Positions 1 to 8,969 of a stretch of DNA of 64,000 nucleotides are shown here, piece after piece (the stretch's first letter is position 1; each line of letters starts with the position of its first letter). The notes beneath the pieces are model-generated. The model had not been told where the DNA came from and did no database searches. It saw only the letters and a list, made by a program, of their open reading frames with translations. The position numbers and the translations under genes are program-made. The DNA lies in assembly GCA_039592335.1 (NCBI GenBank), contig JBDHBX010000001.1:124001-188000 (forward strand), in the 5' to 3' direction. This DNA is from WVYX01 sp039592335. GTDB taxonomy: Bacteria > Gemmatimonadota > Gemmatimonadetes > Gemmatimonadales > GWC2-71-9.

Positions 1-507
1 CTGCCCGAGCTGCTACCGGTGAGCCTCTCGCTCGCCAAGGACCAGCGGCTCTCCCTCAATCCCACGCAGATCTCCGGTGGCTGCGGCCGTCTGCTCTGCT
101 GTCTGCGCTACGAGCACGAGTTCTACGTCGCCTCGCGCAAGCGCTTCCCCAAGCAGGGGCGGGTGCTGCGCACCGCGCGCGGCTCGGAGAGGGTGGACGC
201 CATCGATATCTTCCGTGAGCGCGTGCTTCTCAAGGCGGAGGACAGCACGACCCGCGTCGTCACGCTGGTGGAGCTGAAGCAGGAGGTGGGGGGACCCGAT
301 CTCGCGCCGCCGACGGCGGTACCCGAGCAGCCGGAGGCCGAGAAGAAGCCGGAGCGCGAGGCAGACCCCAGGCTCACCACCCAGGACGCCGTCGAGGCGG
401 TGACGCCGAAGCGGCGGCGGCGGCGCGGCCGCAAGAAGCGGCGACAGGGGAGGGACCGGCCGGGCGGGGGCGACCGTCCCGGCGCCGGAGACGACGGTGA
501 CGGCTAA
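1..507 (+). CDS. PSP1 domain protein (RicT/YaaT-like), 3' part
   Basis: The 5' end lies outside the window; the open frame runs from base 1. About 168 residues remain. Near residue 28 is the cysteine cluster CGRLLCCLRYE, typical of the PSP1 C-terminal domain found in RicT/YaaT proteins, which in Bacillus act in a complex affecting RNA maturation. After about residue 100 the protein becomes acidic/proline-rich and then ends in a very basic stretch (KRRRRRGRKKRR), perhaps nucleic-acid binding (inference). The stop overlaps the start of metG by 11 bases, so the two are probably translationally coupled; PSP1 genes often neighbour metG or DNA polymerase III genes. Family is fairly sure; exact role is not. 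Confidence 0.8.
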   Translation: MPELLPVSLSLAKDQRLSLNPTQISGGCGRLLCCLRYEHEFYVASRKRFPKQGRVLRTARGSERVDAIDIFRERVLLKAEDSTTRVVTLVELKQEVGGPDLAPPTAVPEQPEAEKKPEREADPRLTTQDAVEAVTPKRRRRRGRKKRRQGRDRPGGGDRPGAGDDGDG

Positions 508-2026
508 GTACTACATCACGACTGCCATCGACTACTCGAACGGCGAGCCGCACTTGGGGCACGCCTACGAGAAGATCGGCGCCGACTGCGTGGCCCGGTA
601 CCGCCGGTTGCGCGGTGACGAGGTCTACTTCTCGATCGGCATGGACGAGCACGGGCAGAAGGTGGCCCAGGCGGCCGAGGCCGCCGGCGCCGATCCCCAG
701 GCCTGGGTGGACGGGATCGCCTCCCAGTTCGAGGCGGCCTGGACGGAGCTCGCCATCAGCCACGACGACTTCATTCGCACCACCGAGCCGCGCCACGAGC
801 GCGCCGTGGCGGAGCTATTCCGCCGGGTCCAGGCGGGTGGCTACATCTCGGAGGGCATGTACGAGGGCTACTACTGCGTAGGCTGTGAGGCCTTCAAGTC
901 GGAGAAGGACCTCGAGGACGGGCAGTGTCCCCTGCATCCCACCCGTGAGATCAAGTGGGTCGAGGAGCCGAACTACTTCTTCGAGGTCGGGAGGTTCCGC
1001 CGCCAGCTGCTCGACCTGTACGACGCGGATCCGCAGTTCGTACAACCGAAGCCGAAGTACAACGAGGTGCGCAACGTGGTCGAGGGATGGACCGAGGACC
1101 AGAAGCTGTCGGTGAGCCGCGCGCGGGTGCCGTGGGGCATTCCCTGGCCCGACGACCCGGAGCACGTGGTCTACGTCTGGTTCGAGGCGCTCATCAACTA
1201 CCTCTCGGCGGCGGGCTTCCCCGAGGCGGGATACGACGCGACCTGGCCCGCGGACGTGCACGTGATCGGCCCCGACATCGTGCGGTTCCACGCGGCCTGG
1301 TGGCCCGCCATGCTCATGGCCGCGGGGGTCGAGGTGCCTCGCAAGGTGTGGTGCCACGGCTGGGTGAACACGGGCGGCGCGCGATTCTCCAAGTCTGCCG
1401 GCGTGGCCGTCACCCTGCGCAACCTGATCGACCGGCACGGACCGGACGCGCTGCGTTACTTCGTGCTGCGGGAGATCCCCTGGCACGCCGACGGCAACTT
1501 CACCTGGGACCGGTTCGACGCTCGCTACACGGCCGACCTCGCCGACGGCTACGGCAACCTGGTGAGCCGCGTGCTGGCGATGATCCGCCGCTATACCAAC
1601 GGAGTCGTGCCCGACGACGTCGGCCCGACGCCGCTCGATACGGCCGGCGACGAGCTGATCGCCGCGTACCGCGAGGTCATGGATGGGCACCTGCTGCACG
1701 AGGGAGCCGAGCGGACGTGGGGCCTGGTGGCCCGGGCCAACGGGTTCGTGGAGGAGCGGGCGCCCTGGAGCCTCGCCAAGGAGGGCAAGGCGGCCGAGCT
1801 ACAGGAGACATTGGCGGCGCTGGCGCGCGTTGTAGCACGCATCACACTGATGGCAAGCCCCTATATGCCGGGCAAGACGCAGGCGGTATGGCAGGCCGTG
1901 GGGATGCCGGGCGAGGTGACGTCGGCCTCGTGGGATCTGCTCGAGCACCCCCCCACTGGAGGGGCGCAAACCGAGGAGCTCCCTCCCCTCTTTCCCAAGG
2001 AACGGAAAGAGGTCGTAACTAACTGA
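497..2026 (+). CDS. metG: methionyl-tRNA synthetase
   Basis: Charges tRNA-Met with methionine in the cytosol using ATP. It is a class I synthetase: the HIGH-type signature PHLGHAYEKI is at residues 18-27, the zinc-knuckle cysteines CVGC plus a following C..H pair lie near residues 127-150, and the KMSKS-type loop appears as FSKSAG near residue 297. At 509 residues it is the short form without the C-terminal EMAP/tRNA-binding dimerisation domain. The GTG start at 497 overlaps the upstream PSP1 gene. A shorter, out-of-frame reading of the same region has no family features. Confidence 0.97.
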   Translation: MTAKYYITTAIDYSNGEPHLGHAYEKIGADCVARYRRLRGDEVYFSIGMDEHGQKVAQAAEAAGADPQAWVDGIASQFEAAWTELAISHDDFIRTTEPRHERAVAELFRRVQAGGYISEGMYEGYYCVGCEAFKSEKDLEDGQCPLHPTREIKWVEEPNYFFEVGRFRRQLLDLYDADPQFVQPKPKYNEVRNVVEGWTEDQKLSVSRARVPWGIPWPDDPEHVVYVWFEALINYLSAAGFPEAGYDATWPADVHVIGPDIVRFHAAWWPAMLMAAGVEVPRKVWCHGWVNTGGARFSKSAGVAVTLRNLIDRHGPDALRYFVLREIPWHADGNFTWDRFDARYTADLADGYGNLVSRVLAMIRRYTNGVVPDDVGPTPLDTAGDELIAAYREVMDGHLLHEGAERTWGLVARANGFVEERAPWSLAKEGKAAELQETLAALARVVARITLMASPYMPGKTQAVWQAVGMPGEVTSASWDLLEHPPTGGAQTEELPPLFPKERKEVVTN

Positions 2027-2058
2027 AACACAAAGACTTAGACCGTTACAGGAAATGG

Positions 2059-2088
2059 TTGACAGGCCCTGTACCAGCGGTCTATTAT
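2059..2088 (+). promoter_or_regulatory. sigma70-type promoter for the M23 peptidase gene
   Basis: A perfect TTGACA (2059-2064) is followed after 18 bases by TATTAT (2083-2088), close to the sigma70/SigA consensus. It lies in the 158-base gap between metG and the peptidase gene starting at 2185, so it probably drives that gene and the lipoprotein and DsbA-like genes downstream. This is a sequence match only. Confidence 0.65.
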
Positions 2089-2184
2089 CATCCGGCCGAC
2101 TGTGACATTGGGCACTGTAATCGCTCGGCGCTGCGGAGAAATTCCCGGTTGAGGGACTGTTTGTCCTAGCGGGGGGCTGGGTAC

Positions 2185-3114
2185 ATGGCAGATCGGCGAT
2201 GGACAATTGTGCTGGTGCCACACGGAGACGGGTCGTCCCGCTCCGTGCAGGTATCGCTACGGGGGTTCAGGATCCTGGTGGGGGTCCTCGCCGTGCTGGG
2301 CGTGTCGGCCGTGGCGTTTGGCTACGTGACGATCACCAAGGCGATCAACCTCACCCGGCTGGACCGTCTCGAGCGCCGTAACGAGCTGCTCACCCGGGAG
2401 CTCGACCAGGCTCAGACCCTCGTCGCCACCCTGGGAGACACCATCTCCTCGATCGCCGAGCGGGACGAGCTGGTGCGCCTGCTCGCCGGACTGGATCCCA
2501 CCGACCCCGCCGTGCAGCTAGCCGGCATCGGTGGTCCCACCGGTCCGTGGACCGAGCGGGAGCAGATCCTCTCCGAGGGCGCCGAGGGCCGGCTGGCACT
2601 CGACATGCGCTCGGAGCTGGACAACCTGATCCGCCGCGCCAACCTGCTGGCCAACTCCTACGGCGACGCGGTGGACAGCCTCCAATCGCACCGCGATCAG
2701 ACTCAGCGCACGCCTTCGATCTGGCCCACCAAGGGATGGCTCACGAGCAACTTCGCCACGTCGCGGATGCACCCCATCTTCCACGAGGCCCGGCCGCATG
2801 AGGGCATCGACGTGTCGGCGGCAGAAGGCACGCCCATCTTCGCGCCCGCCGCGGGCCGCGTGGTGAACGTCCGGACCATGACCGGCTACGGCCGCACGGT
2901 CACGATCGACCACGGCTACGGGGTCCAGACGTTCTATGCCCATGCGTCGAAGGTCCTGATCCGCGTGGGCCAGTTTGTGAACCGGAACGACAAGATCGCC
3001 GAGGTGGGAAGCACGGGGATCGCCACGGGGCCGCACCTGCACTACGAGGTGATCATCAACGGCCGCCCGGTGGACCCGCGGAACTTCATCCTGCCGGCCA
3101 AGGTCGTCGATTAA
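2185..3114 (+). CDS. M23 family membrane-anchored peptidoglycan endopeptidase
   Basis: A 309-residue protein with one transmembrane segment (about residues 29-50), a coiled coil (about 55-90) and a C-terminal LytM/peptidase M23 domain. The zinc ligands are visible as HEGID near residue 205 and HLHYE near residue 283, the HxxxD and HxH motifs of active M23 enzymes. The topology matches periplasmic cell-wall hydrolases, or their regulators, that cut peptide cross-links. All metal ligands are present, so catalytic activity is expected rather than an EnvC-like inactive form. ATG start with an upstream promoter at 2059-2088. Confidence 0.9.
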   Translation: MADRRWTIVLVPHGDGSSRSVQVSLRGFRILVGVLAVLGVSAVAFGYVTITKAINLTRLDRLERRNELLTRELDQAQTLVATLGDTISSIAERDELVRLLAGLDPTDPAVQLAGIGGPTGPWTEREQILSEGAEGRLALDMRSELDNLIRRANLLANSYGDAVDSLQSHRDQTQRTPSIWPTKGWLTSNFATSRMHPIFHEARPHEGIDVSAAEGTPIFAPAAGRVVNVRTMTGYGRTVTIDHGYGVQTFYAHASKVLIRVGQFVNRNDKIAEVGSTGIATGPHLHYEVIINGRPVDPRNFILPAKVVD

Positions 3115-3127
3115 CACGAGGCATCCG

Positions 3128-3898
3128 TTGGTGGTGATATCCCGGCGCCGGGCACTGCTCGCCGCCGGGTTTTTACTGGCCGTCGCCGCCTGCAGCCGTG
3201 ACGAGTCCCCCGTGATCGTGCGCGCGCGGCTGCACGAGCAGCCCGTCACCGGGATCACGGTGCGCGTGTACCCCTTCGACCCGGACCGGATCCTGGACTC
3301 CCTGGCCGCGCTCGCGTCGGTACCGCGGCCGCAGTTCCCCGAGCTCGAGCAGGAGCTGGCCGCGTACGAGCCGGCCAACGACACCCGCCTCCAGGAAGCG
3401 AGCCGCCCGTGGCTCGCGCTGCGGGACACCGTCGCCGCCTTGTCCGACTCGCTCAACGGCATGGACCGACGCTCGCCCGCCTACGCCACCATGTACGAGC
3501 GATTCCGCCAGCTCTATCAGCGGCTGGCCCAGCGGGCGGCGGAGCGGGATGCCGCCCTGCGGACGGTGAACGGGGACCACGTGGATCTGGCGCGTCGGGC
3601 CCAGGCAGCGGCCGAGTCGCTGCGCGTGTGGGAGCACGAGGCCTACGCCGCGTACGCAGAGGCAGCTCAGACGGCGCTGCAGTACTCGGGGCACACCGTA
3701 TACGATCCGTCCACGGACGAGGAGGGCGCATTGGAGCTCGAGCTGCCACGGGGGGACTGGTGGCTGATCGCGCGCTGGACCGACCCGCACAATCCCTTTC
3801 AGGAGTACTACTGGAACGTGCCGCTGCGGAACTCGGGCTGGCTCCCGATGTGGGTCCCCCTCATGGACGGGAACTCCCGCCGCCGCTGGCGCCATTAA
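3128..3898 (+). CDS. putative lipoprotein with helical middle region
   Basis: A 256-residue protein with twin basic residues and a lipobox ending in Cys22 (LAVAAC), so a predicted outer- or inner-membrane lipoprotein. The mature N-terminus (VIVRARLHEQPVTG) resembles a small beta domain of the carboxypeptidase-regulatory type. The middle is rich in Ala, Arg and Glu and probably forms long helices. The C-terminus contains several aromatic residues in a short beta-like region. It starts 13 bases after the M23 peptidase stop and is likely co-transcribed, suggesting an envelope role. I do not recognise the family. Confidence 0.75.
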   Translation: MVVISRRRALLAAGFLLAVAACSRDESPVIVRARLHEQPVTGITVRVYPFDPDRILDSLAALASVPRPQFPELEQELAAYEPANDTRLQEASRPWLALRDTVAALSDSLNGMDRRSPAYATMYERFRQLYQRLAQRAAERDAALRTVNGDHVDLARRAQAAAESLRVWEHEAYAAYAEAAQTALQYSGHTVYDPSTDEEGALELELPRGDWWLIARWTDPHNPFQEYYWNVPLRNSGWLPMWVPLMDGNSRRRWRH

Positions 3899-3951
3899 CC
3901 TAAAGGCGCTAGCCTTCGCCGCTGGCGACAATCTCGATCAAGCGAGGACCG

Positions 3952-4644
3952 GTGCGGACCAGAATGGCCGTTGGACTCACCCTGACCGTGGCCGCTGTGG
4001 CGTTGGCGGCCGGCTGGACCCTGCGCGGCACGAAGGGAACCGGCGACTCGGCCCCGGCAGCGACGAGCGAAGAGCCGGTCCTCAGCCAGGAAACGGCGAT
4101 GCTCGACCGCCGCACGAAGGGCGACCCGGACGCCCCCGTGACGGTGTTCGAGGTGAGCGACTTCCAGTGCCCGTATTGCCGCCAGTTCTGGGCGGAGGCA
4201 CTTCCCCCCCTGGAGCGCGAGTACATCGCGACCGGGAAGGTCAAGCTGGTCTTCCTGAACCTCCCCCTCACGTCGATCCACCCCAATGCGGCCGCCGCGC
4301 ACGAGTTCGCCATGTGCGCCACCAAGCAGGACCAGTTCTGGCCGGTGCACGACCTGCTGTTCCGCTATCAGGACGCGTGGGCGCGCCTCGCCGACCCCGC
4401 ACGGTATTTCCTCGCGTTGGCCGACTCGGCGGAACTGGACCGCGACGTCCTCGTGCGCTGCTTCAACACCGGCGAGGTACGCTGGCTGGTCCAGCAGGAG
4501 GCCCAGATGAACATGCGGGCGGGGCTGAGCAGCACGCCCACGTTCATCGTGGGCGAGACCGTCCTGCCGGGGTATGCGCCCTTCGAGGAGTGGCGCCCCA
4601 TCCTGGATACGGCGTTCGCACGCAAAACGCGCGCGGAGCCCTAG
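3952..4644 (+). CDS. DsbA-like thiol:disulfide oxidoreductase, membrane anchored
   Basis: A 230-residue protein with an N-terminal hydrophobic anchor (about residues 6-22) and a thioredoxin fold of the DsbA/BdbD type. The redox motif CPYC is at residues 73-76 and the cis-proline loop (STPTF) is near residue 196. It should act in the periplasm, oxidising or isomerising disulfides of exported proteins. The GTG start at 3952 is chosen because GAGG lies five bases upstream; an ATG four codons later is possible. The partner DsbB/VKOR is not in the window. Confidence 0.9.
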   Translation: MRTRMAVGLTLTVAAVALAAGWTLRGTKGTGDSAPAATSEEPVLSQETAMLDRRTKGDPDAPVTVFEVSDFQCPYCRQFWAEALPPLEREYIATGKVKLVFLNLPLTSIHPNAAAAHEFAMCATKQDQFWPVHDLLFRYQDAWARLADPARYFLALADSAELDRDVLVRCFNTGEVRWLVQQEAQMNMRAGLSSTPTFIVGETVLPGYAPFEEWRPILDTAFARKTRAEP

Positions 4645-5381
4645 CTCGAGAAGAGGGCGAGCCCCACGTCGTACAGCGCGTGGGTCCAGGCCGCGACGCC
4701 GAAGCCGCGCGCCACGTACAGTCCACTGAGCAACAATCCCGCGATGGTGCGGAAGGTGAACGTCGGGGCGGTGAGCGGGTCACCGTACGGTCCGATGTAG
4801 TGGAAGCCGCTGAAGATGAGAGCGCTCAGCACCACCGCCGCCGTCACCGCCACCCAGGCACGCCACTTCATGCGCTTGAACACCCAGAGCAGCCCGGAGA
4901 CGAGCAGGACGCGGAACAGCAGCTCCTCGTAGATACCGGCCCCCAGTGAGACGACGAGCTGCGTACCCAGCGGCAGCACCCCCAGCGGCTCCTGGGTCAC
5001 CACCGCGAGCGGTACTCCACGCAACAGCGTCGCCGTGAGCACGGCCGTGACCTGCCCGAACACGGCCGCATACACAATGCTCTCACCCAACATCCCCAGG
5101 AACACCTGCGAGTCGAGCTTGCCGCCCCGCGCACGCTGATCGCGCCACACGAGCCACGCCCCCACACCGAGCAGGATCACGCCGAACAACGCCAGACCCG
5201 CGCGCCCACCCAGACCCACGAACAGACTCTTGAGCAACACATCCGCCCCGTTGCGCACGCCGGCGAACGCGGACTGGGACAGCAGCGCCGAGAGCCCCTC
5301 GTAGAGCACGAGGAGCGGGAACGCGAACAGCAAGCTGTAGCGCAGCTCCCGGGGCGCTCGGAAATACTCCCGTGGCGTCAT
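4641..5381 (-). CDS. CPBP family intramembrane glutamic protease
   Basis: A 246-residue multi-spanning membrane protein. It has the CAAX-protease/bacteriocin-processing signatures: the EExxxR motif (YEELLFR near residue 152), an FxxxH motif (FSGFHYI near residue 192) and a late histidine (HALYD near residue 236). Members cut substrates within the membrane; some provide bacteriocin self-immunity. The gene ends convergently on the DsbA-like gene with a 4-base overlap and starts divergently from waaA. Substrate unknown. Confidence 0.87.
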   Translation of the reverse strand: MTPREYFRAPRELRYSLLFAFPLLVLYEGLSALLSQSAFAGVRNGADVLLKSLFVGLGGRAGLALFGVILLGVGAWLVWRDQRARGGKLDSQVFLGMLGESIVYAAVFGQVTAVLTATLLRGVPLAVVTQEPLGVLPLGTQLVVSLGAGIYEELLFRVLLVSGLLWVFKRMKWRAWVAVTAAVVLSALIFSGFHYIGPYGDPLTAPTFTFRTIAGLLLSGLYVARGFGVAAWTHALYDVGLALFSS

Positions 5382-5407
5382 GGTGGTGAAGCTATCACAT
5401 TGGCCCC

Positions 5408-6772
5408 ATGCAGCAGAGCGTATACCGCTGGGCGGCCAAGGCCGTGCACCGTCTCCCCCTCGGCAACGGGAAGCTGGGGCGCAGCCTCGCCGGCCGTCGC
5501 GGGGCGGCGGAGCGGTGGATCGCCTGGGCGGCCCGCCACCGCACCACGGCTCCCCTCATCTGGATCCACGCGGCCTCGGTGGGTGAGGCGCTCACAGCCC
5601 AGCCCGTGGTGGCGCGGCTCCGCTCGCTCCTGCGCGACGTGCAGGTGATCCACAGCTATACCTCCCCCTCGGTCGAGCAGTGGCCCGCACCGTTCGAGGC
5701 CGAGGCCGCCAACTACGCCCCGCTGGACGAGCCGGTACCCGTCGCGCAGGTGCTGGAGGCGCTCAGCCCCTCGCTGCTCGTGTTCAGTCGCGGCGACCTG
5801 TGGCCCGAGCTGGTACTGACGGCCCAGGCGCAGGACGTGCCCGTGGCGGTCCTGGGCGCCGGTGTGCGCCCACAGAGCCGCCGCCGCCACCCGCTCCTTC
5901 GACCACTCTACGCCGCCATCCACGAGCCGGTTTCGTGGCTCGGAGCGGTATCGGAGGCCGACGCCGCACGCTGGACCGAGCTGGGTGTGGCGCGGGACGC
6001 GGTAGAGGTGACCGGTGATCCGCGTCACGACCAGGTGCTGGAGCGCGTATCCCATGTGCAGACGTTGGGCAGCCTGCTTCCGTGGACGGAGGGCGCACCG
6101 ACCCTGGTGGCCGGGAGCGCCGAGCCGGCCGACGTACCCCCCCTCCTCGAGGCGACCCAAGCCGTGCTCGCGGAGCACCCCTCTGCCAAGCTCCTACTGG
6201 TACCGCATGCGCCCCACGAGAGCCTCGTGAGGCGACTGCGCGCGCGCTGCGGCCGCACCGGGCTCGACGTCACGGCATGGCCCGAGACCGACCCCGAGGG
6301 GCAGACGTCCGTCGTCGTGGTGACGGCGCGCGGCCTGCTGCACGACCTCTACGCCCTCGGTGACGCGGCATACGTTGGCGGGGGGTTCCGGACCGGGCGG
6401 CTGCACGCCGTGATCGAGCCGGCGGCCTATGGGCTTCCCGTGCTCGTGGGGCCCGCGTGGCAGGGTGCCTCCGACGTGGTCTCGCTCGTGGCGTCGGGCG
6501 GGGTGGTTCCCCTGCCCTCGCGTGACGCGCCCCGGGCGCTGGCCCAGGTATGGCTACGCTGGCTCGCGAACGAAGAGGAGCGACGGCGTGCGGGGCTCGC
6601 CGCTCGCGGCGCCCTGCACGAAGGGGCCGCCGTGAAGACGGTCTGCGCGCTGCTGAGGCTGTTGGGAATGGTGAACAGCGAGGTCGCGGCCGATCAGCAC
6701 GAAGTGGGTCGGGTGCCGTGCGGCGCCGGGCACCCCCATCCACCGGCGGTGCCGTCTACGGCTCGACGATGA
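5408..6772 (+). CDS. waaA: 3-deoxy-D-manno-octulosonic acid (Kdo) transferase
   Basis: Transfers Kdo from CMP-Kdo to lipid A (GT30 family) at the inner membrane. The 454-residue sequence has the GT30 signposts: WIHAASVGE near residue 55, the region around DLWPEL near residue 133, VTGDPRHDQ near residue 200 and, in the donor half, GGFRTGRLH followed by IEPAAYGLPVL near residue 330-345. Its presence indicates an LPS-type outer membrane. The last roughly 30 codons are rich in His and Pro, overlap the converging lipoprotein gene at 6756 and may be poorly conserved. Confidence 0.93.
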   Translation: MQQSVYRWAAKAVHRLPLGNGKLGRSLAGRRGAAERWIAWAARHRTTAPLIWIHAASVGEALTAQPVVARLRSLLRDVQVIHSYTSPSVEQWPAPFEAEAANYAPLDEPVPVAQVLEALSPSLLVFSRGDLWPELVLTAQAQDVPVAVLGAGVRPQSRRRHPLLRPLYAAIHEPVSWLGAVSEADAARWTELGVARDAVEVTGDPRHDQVLERVSHVQTLGSLLPWTEGAPTLVAGSAEPADVPPLLEATQAVLAEHPSAKLLLVPHAPHESLVRRLRARCGRTGLDVTAWPETDPEGQTSVVVVTARGLLHDLYALGDAAYVGGGFRTGRLHAVIEPAAYGLPVLVGPAWQGASDVVSLVASGGVVPLPSRDAPRALAQVWLRWLANEEERRRAGLAARGALHEGAAVKTVCALLRLLGMVNSEVAADQHEVGRVPCGAGHPHPPAVPSTARR

Positions 6773-7130
6773 CCCCCTCGAAGGTCACCGAACGGGGGAC
6801 GATGAGGCCCAGTGTGAGAATCGAGATGAGCACGTCCTTGAACTTGCTGCGCACCTTGATCTCGAGATCGGCAACCTGCTGTACGCCGCGCGCCTGGGAC
6901 GCGATCACACCTTCCAGGGAGGCGTGTGAGACCGGCACCATGCCCCAAAAGGCGAACACCGAGGTCTTGGTCACGGAGAACGGCTCGCCGTCGGCTGGCG
7001 CCGAGCCAGGCGAGGCCATCGTGGTCTCCACGCCCGTGACCGTCGCATCGAAGGTCTGCGCGCACCCCCCGGTCACGAGCACCGCCACCACGATTGCGGG
7101 CGAGAGCAGTCTGACAATACCCCGGTTCAC
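6756..7130 (-). CDS. small Bor-like lipoprotein
   Basis: A 124-residue protein with a signal peptide and lipobox (LVTGGC, lipidated Cys23). The layout resembles the phage lambda Bor/Iss serum-resistance lipoprotein family: a FAFWGMVPVS-type strand after the lipobox, a middle helix, then a hydrophobic LTLGLIVPRSVTFEG-type segment. The likeness is to the overall pattern and I am not certain of homology. It overlaps the 3' end of waaA by 17 bases on the opposite strand. Confidence 0.65.
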   Translation of the reverse strand: MNRGIVRLLSPAIVVAVLVTGGCAQTFDATVTGVETTMASPGSAPADGEPFSVTKTSVFAFWGMVPVSHASLEGVIASQARGVQQVADLEIKVRSKFKDVLISILTLGLIVPRSVTFEGVIVEP

Positions 7131-7169
7131 GGGCTAGTAGTTTACACAGGAGAAGCCAAACAGGAAGGC

Positions 7170-7943
7170 CTACCGGCCGAACACGCCATCCGGTATCCCC
7201 AGGCTCGGTACCCGGAGCTTCCAGAGAATCCCGCCCCCCAACAGGAAGGGTGACGCGCGCTCCGCCGCACCGTCATACGGCTTGATCGTCATCCAGTCGA
7301 GCGCACCCCACACCCCGAGCCCGCTGGGCAGCCCGAGGGTGATCCCGCCCGACAGCCCGAACCCCACCTGGGTGCCGAAGTCGTCCTGGGTGAGGCCGCC
7401 GCTCAGCAGGGGTGACCCCGCACCGACAGTGGTGTTGCGCACGTGCGCCCGCACGCCGAGCCAGGGCTCGACGCTCACCGACGGCGCCGGCGCGTTGAGC
7501 GCGACGCCGATGCCTACGGGGAAGTCGAGGTACTTGGTCTCGATGTCGCTGAAATTCACGTAGCCCGCCCCCCCCTGCAGGTTGAGCACGACGAAGCTCA
7601 TGGGCGAGCGGAACAGGGTGAGCGCCACGTTCCCGCCGAACGAGACGGCGCCCTTGAAGCTGATCGAGTCGGGGGCGTTGGGCTCCACGTAGGCCGCCCC
7701 GCCCATGAAATGCACCAGCGGCGTCCCCACGTACAGGTGCCCGCCGGCCGCCCACGGCGTATCGCCCGGGACCAGCTCCGCATCATCGCTCAGACCCACA
7801 CCGATGTCGCCGTACACCGCCACCCCGGTGCCGAAGTTGGGAGAGAAGAACACCGGTACGTTGTAGATCTGTGCCGACGCCACACCCGCGCCGGGTCCGA
7901 CGGCCAACGTCACGAGGGCGATGCCACACAGGATTCGCTTCAT
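7170..7943 (-). CDS. outer-membrane-type protein, paralogue of the gene at 8086
   Basis: A 257-residue protein with a clear signal peptide (MKRILCGIALVTLAVG ... ASAQ). The mature part has alternating hydrophobic/polar stretches and many glycines, typical of an outer-membrane beta barrel. It is a paralogue of the next gene: both begin MKRIL, share IYNVPV/LYNMPV-FFSP-FGTGV near the mature N-terminus and end with SLGIP-G. The C-terminus does not end in the canonical aromatic residue. No specific function can be given. Confidence 0.75.
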   Translation of the reverse strand: MKRILCGIALVTLAVGPGAGVASAQIYNVPVFFSPNFGTGVAVYGDIGVGLSDDAELVPGDTPWAAGGHLYVGTPLVHFMGGAAYVEPNAPDSISFKGAVSFGGNVALTLFRSPMSFVVLNLQGGAGYVNFSDIETKYLDFPVGIGVALNAPAPSVSVEPWLGVRAHVRNTTVGAGSPLLSGGLTQDDFGTQVGFGLSGGITLGLPSGLGVWGALDWMTIKPYDGAAERASPFLLGGGILWKLRVPSLGIPDGVFGR

Positions 7944-8009
7944 GAGACGCTCCTGACTCGTTCACACGCTCCAACGATAAGGTGTCACTCCGGAGGGCCG
8001 GAACGCAAA

Positions 8010-8033
8010 GCGGGGCGCCCGCAGGCGCCCCGC
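8010..8033 (-). terminator. rho-independent terminator after the 8086 gene
   Basis: A perfect 10-base-pair GC stem (8010-8019 with 8024-8033) and a 4-base loop, followed on the minus strand by CTTTGC. It lies 53 bases after the stop of the 8086 gene and separates it from its paralogue at 7170. Confidence 0.75.
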
Positions 8034-8085
8034 CAAACGGTGCGACGGCACTGCCGCCCCACCGTCGTTCCACCATACCGTACGA

Positions 8086-8814
8086 TCAGCCGCCGATGAT
8101 CCCGCCGGGGATCCCGAGGCTGGGCACGGAGAACTTCCAGGACAGGCCCGCGCCCAATCGCATCGGCGAGATGCTCTCGGTAGAAGTTCCAGGCTTTACG
8201 GTGAGCCAGTCGATCGCGGCCCACGCGCCGATCCCAAGCAGCAGGTTGGCATTCACGCCGCCGGAGACGCCAAAGCCAATGTCGGTATCGGACGTGCCGC
8301 TCACGGACGTGCTGAAGATCTGTACCCGCGGCGCGATCCAGGGCTCGACGAACGCGCCCACCACCGGCGGGTTGAGGGCCAGGCCCACACCGATCGGGAA
8401 GTTCCACTGCTTGGCCGCGGTCGCGCCGTCCCCGAACTTCACGTAGCCGGCGCCCGCCTGCACGTTCACCACCACGATGCTGGCCGGTGTGCGGAACAGG
8501 GTCAGACCGACGTTCCCGCCGAAGCTCAGTTCCTTGTCCGCTCCGGTCACCTTGGTGTCAACGTACGAGGCGCCACCCATGATCTGGAACTTGGACAGGC
8601 CGAGGATGACGTGCCCGCCGTACGCTATTGGGGCGTCGGTGTCGAGCTTGGCATCGTCGTTCAGGCCCATGCCGAAGTCGCCGTACACTCCCACGCCCGT
8701 GCCGAACGCCGGCGAGAAGTAGACCGGCATGTTGTACAGCTGTGCCGATGCCGTGTTGGCGGCGAGGCTCGCCACCAACCCGACGAGTGCGATACTACCA
8801 AGAATCCGCTTCAT
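8086..8814 (-). CDS. outer-membrane-type protein, paralogue of the gene at 7170
   Basis: A 242-residue product with signal peptide (MKRILGSIALVGLVASL ... ASAQ), then a glycine-rich, beta-rich mature part like its neighbour at 7170. The ATG at 8814 is preferred over an in-frame start 15 codons upstream because GGAGGGG sits five bases before it and the signal peptide starts there. The tandem arrangement and shared N- and C-terminal motifs indicate local duplication. Probably an outer-membrane barrel; ligand or role unknown. Confidence 0.75.
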   Translation of the reverse strand: MKRILGSIALVGLVASLAANTASAQLYNMPVYFSPAFGTGVGVYGDFGMGLNDDAKLDTDAPIAYGGHVILGLSKFQIMGGASYVDTKVTGADKELSFGGNVGLTLFRTPASIVVVNVQAGAGYVKFGDGATAAKQWNFPIGVGLALNPPVVGAFVEPWIAPRVQIFSTSVSGTSDTDIGFGVSGGVNANLLLGIGAWAAIDWLTVKPGTSTESISPMRLGAGLSWKFSVPSLGIPGGIIGG

Positions 8815-8933
8815 AATCCCCTCCAGTACAGATTCGCAGCTTGTCTCTCCGAGACCCAAATGAGGGCATCGGACTCATCGTTCACGACCGCTACCCTCGC
8901 GGTCGGATCGTTCACCCTCTGACCATCTACAAA

Positions 8934-8963
8934 CCCCGCGGGCCCCATTTGGGTCCCGCGGGG
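8934..8963 (-). terminator. rho-independent terminator after the atp/beta-barrel operon
   Basis: A long GC-rich inverted repeat (CCCCGCGGG at 8934-8942 pairing with 8955-8963, extended inward by CCCA/TGGG) followed by TTTG on the minus strand. It ends six bases before the 8970 gene stop and probably terminates the transcript that starts at atpA. Confidence 0.75.
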
Positions 8964-8969
8964 ACAACC

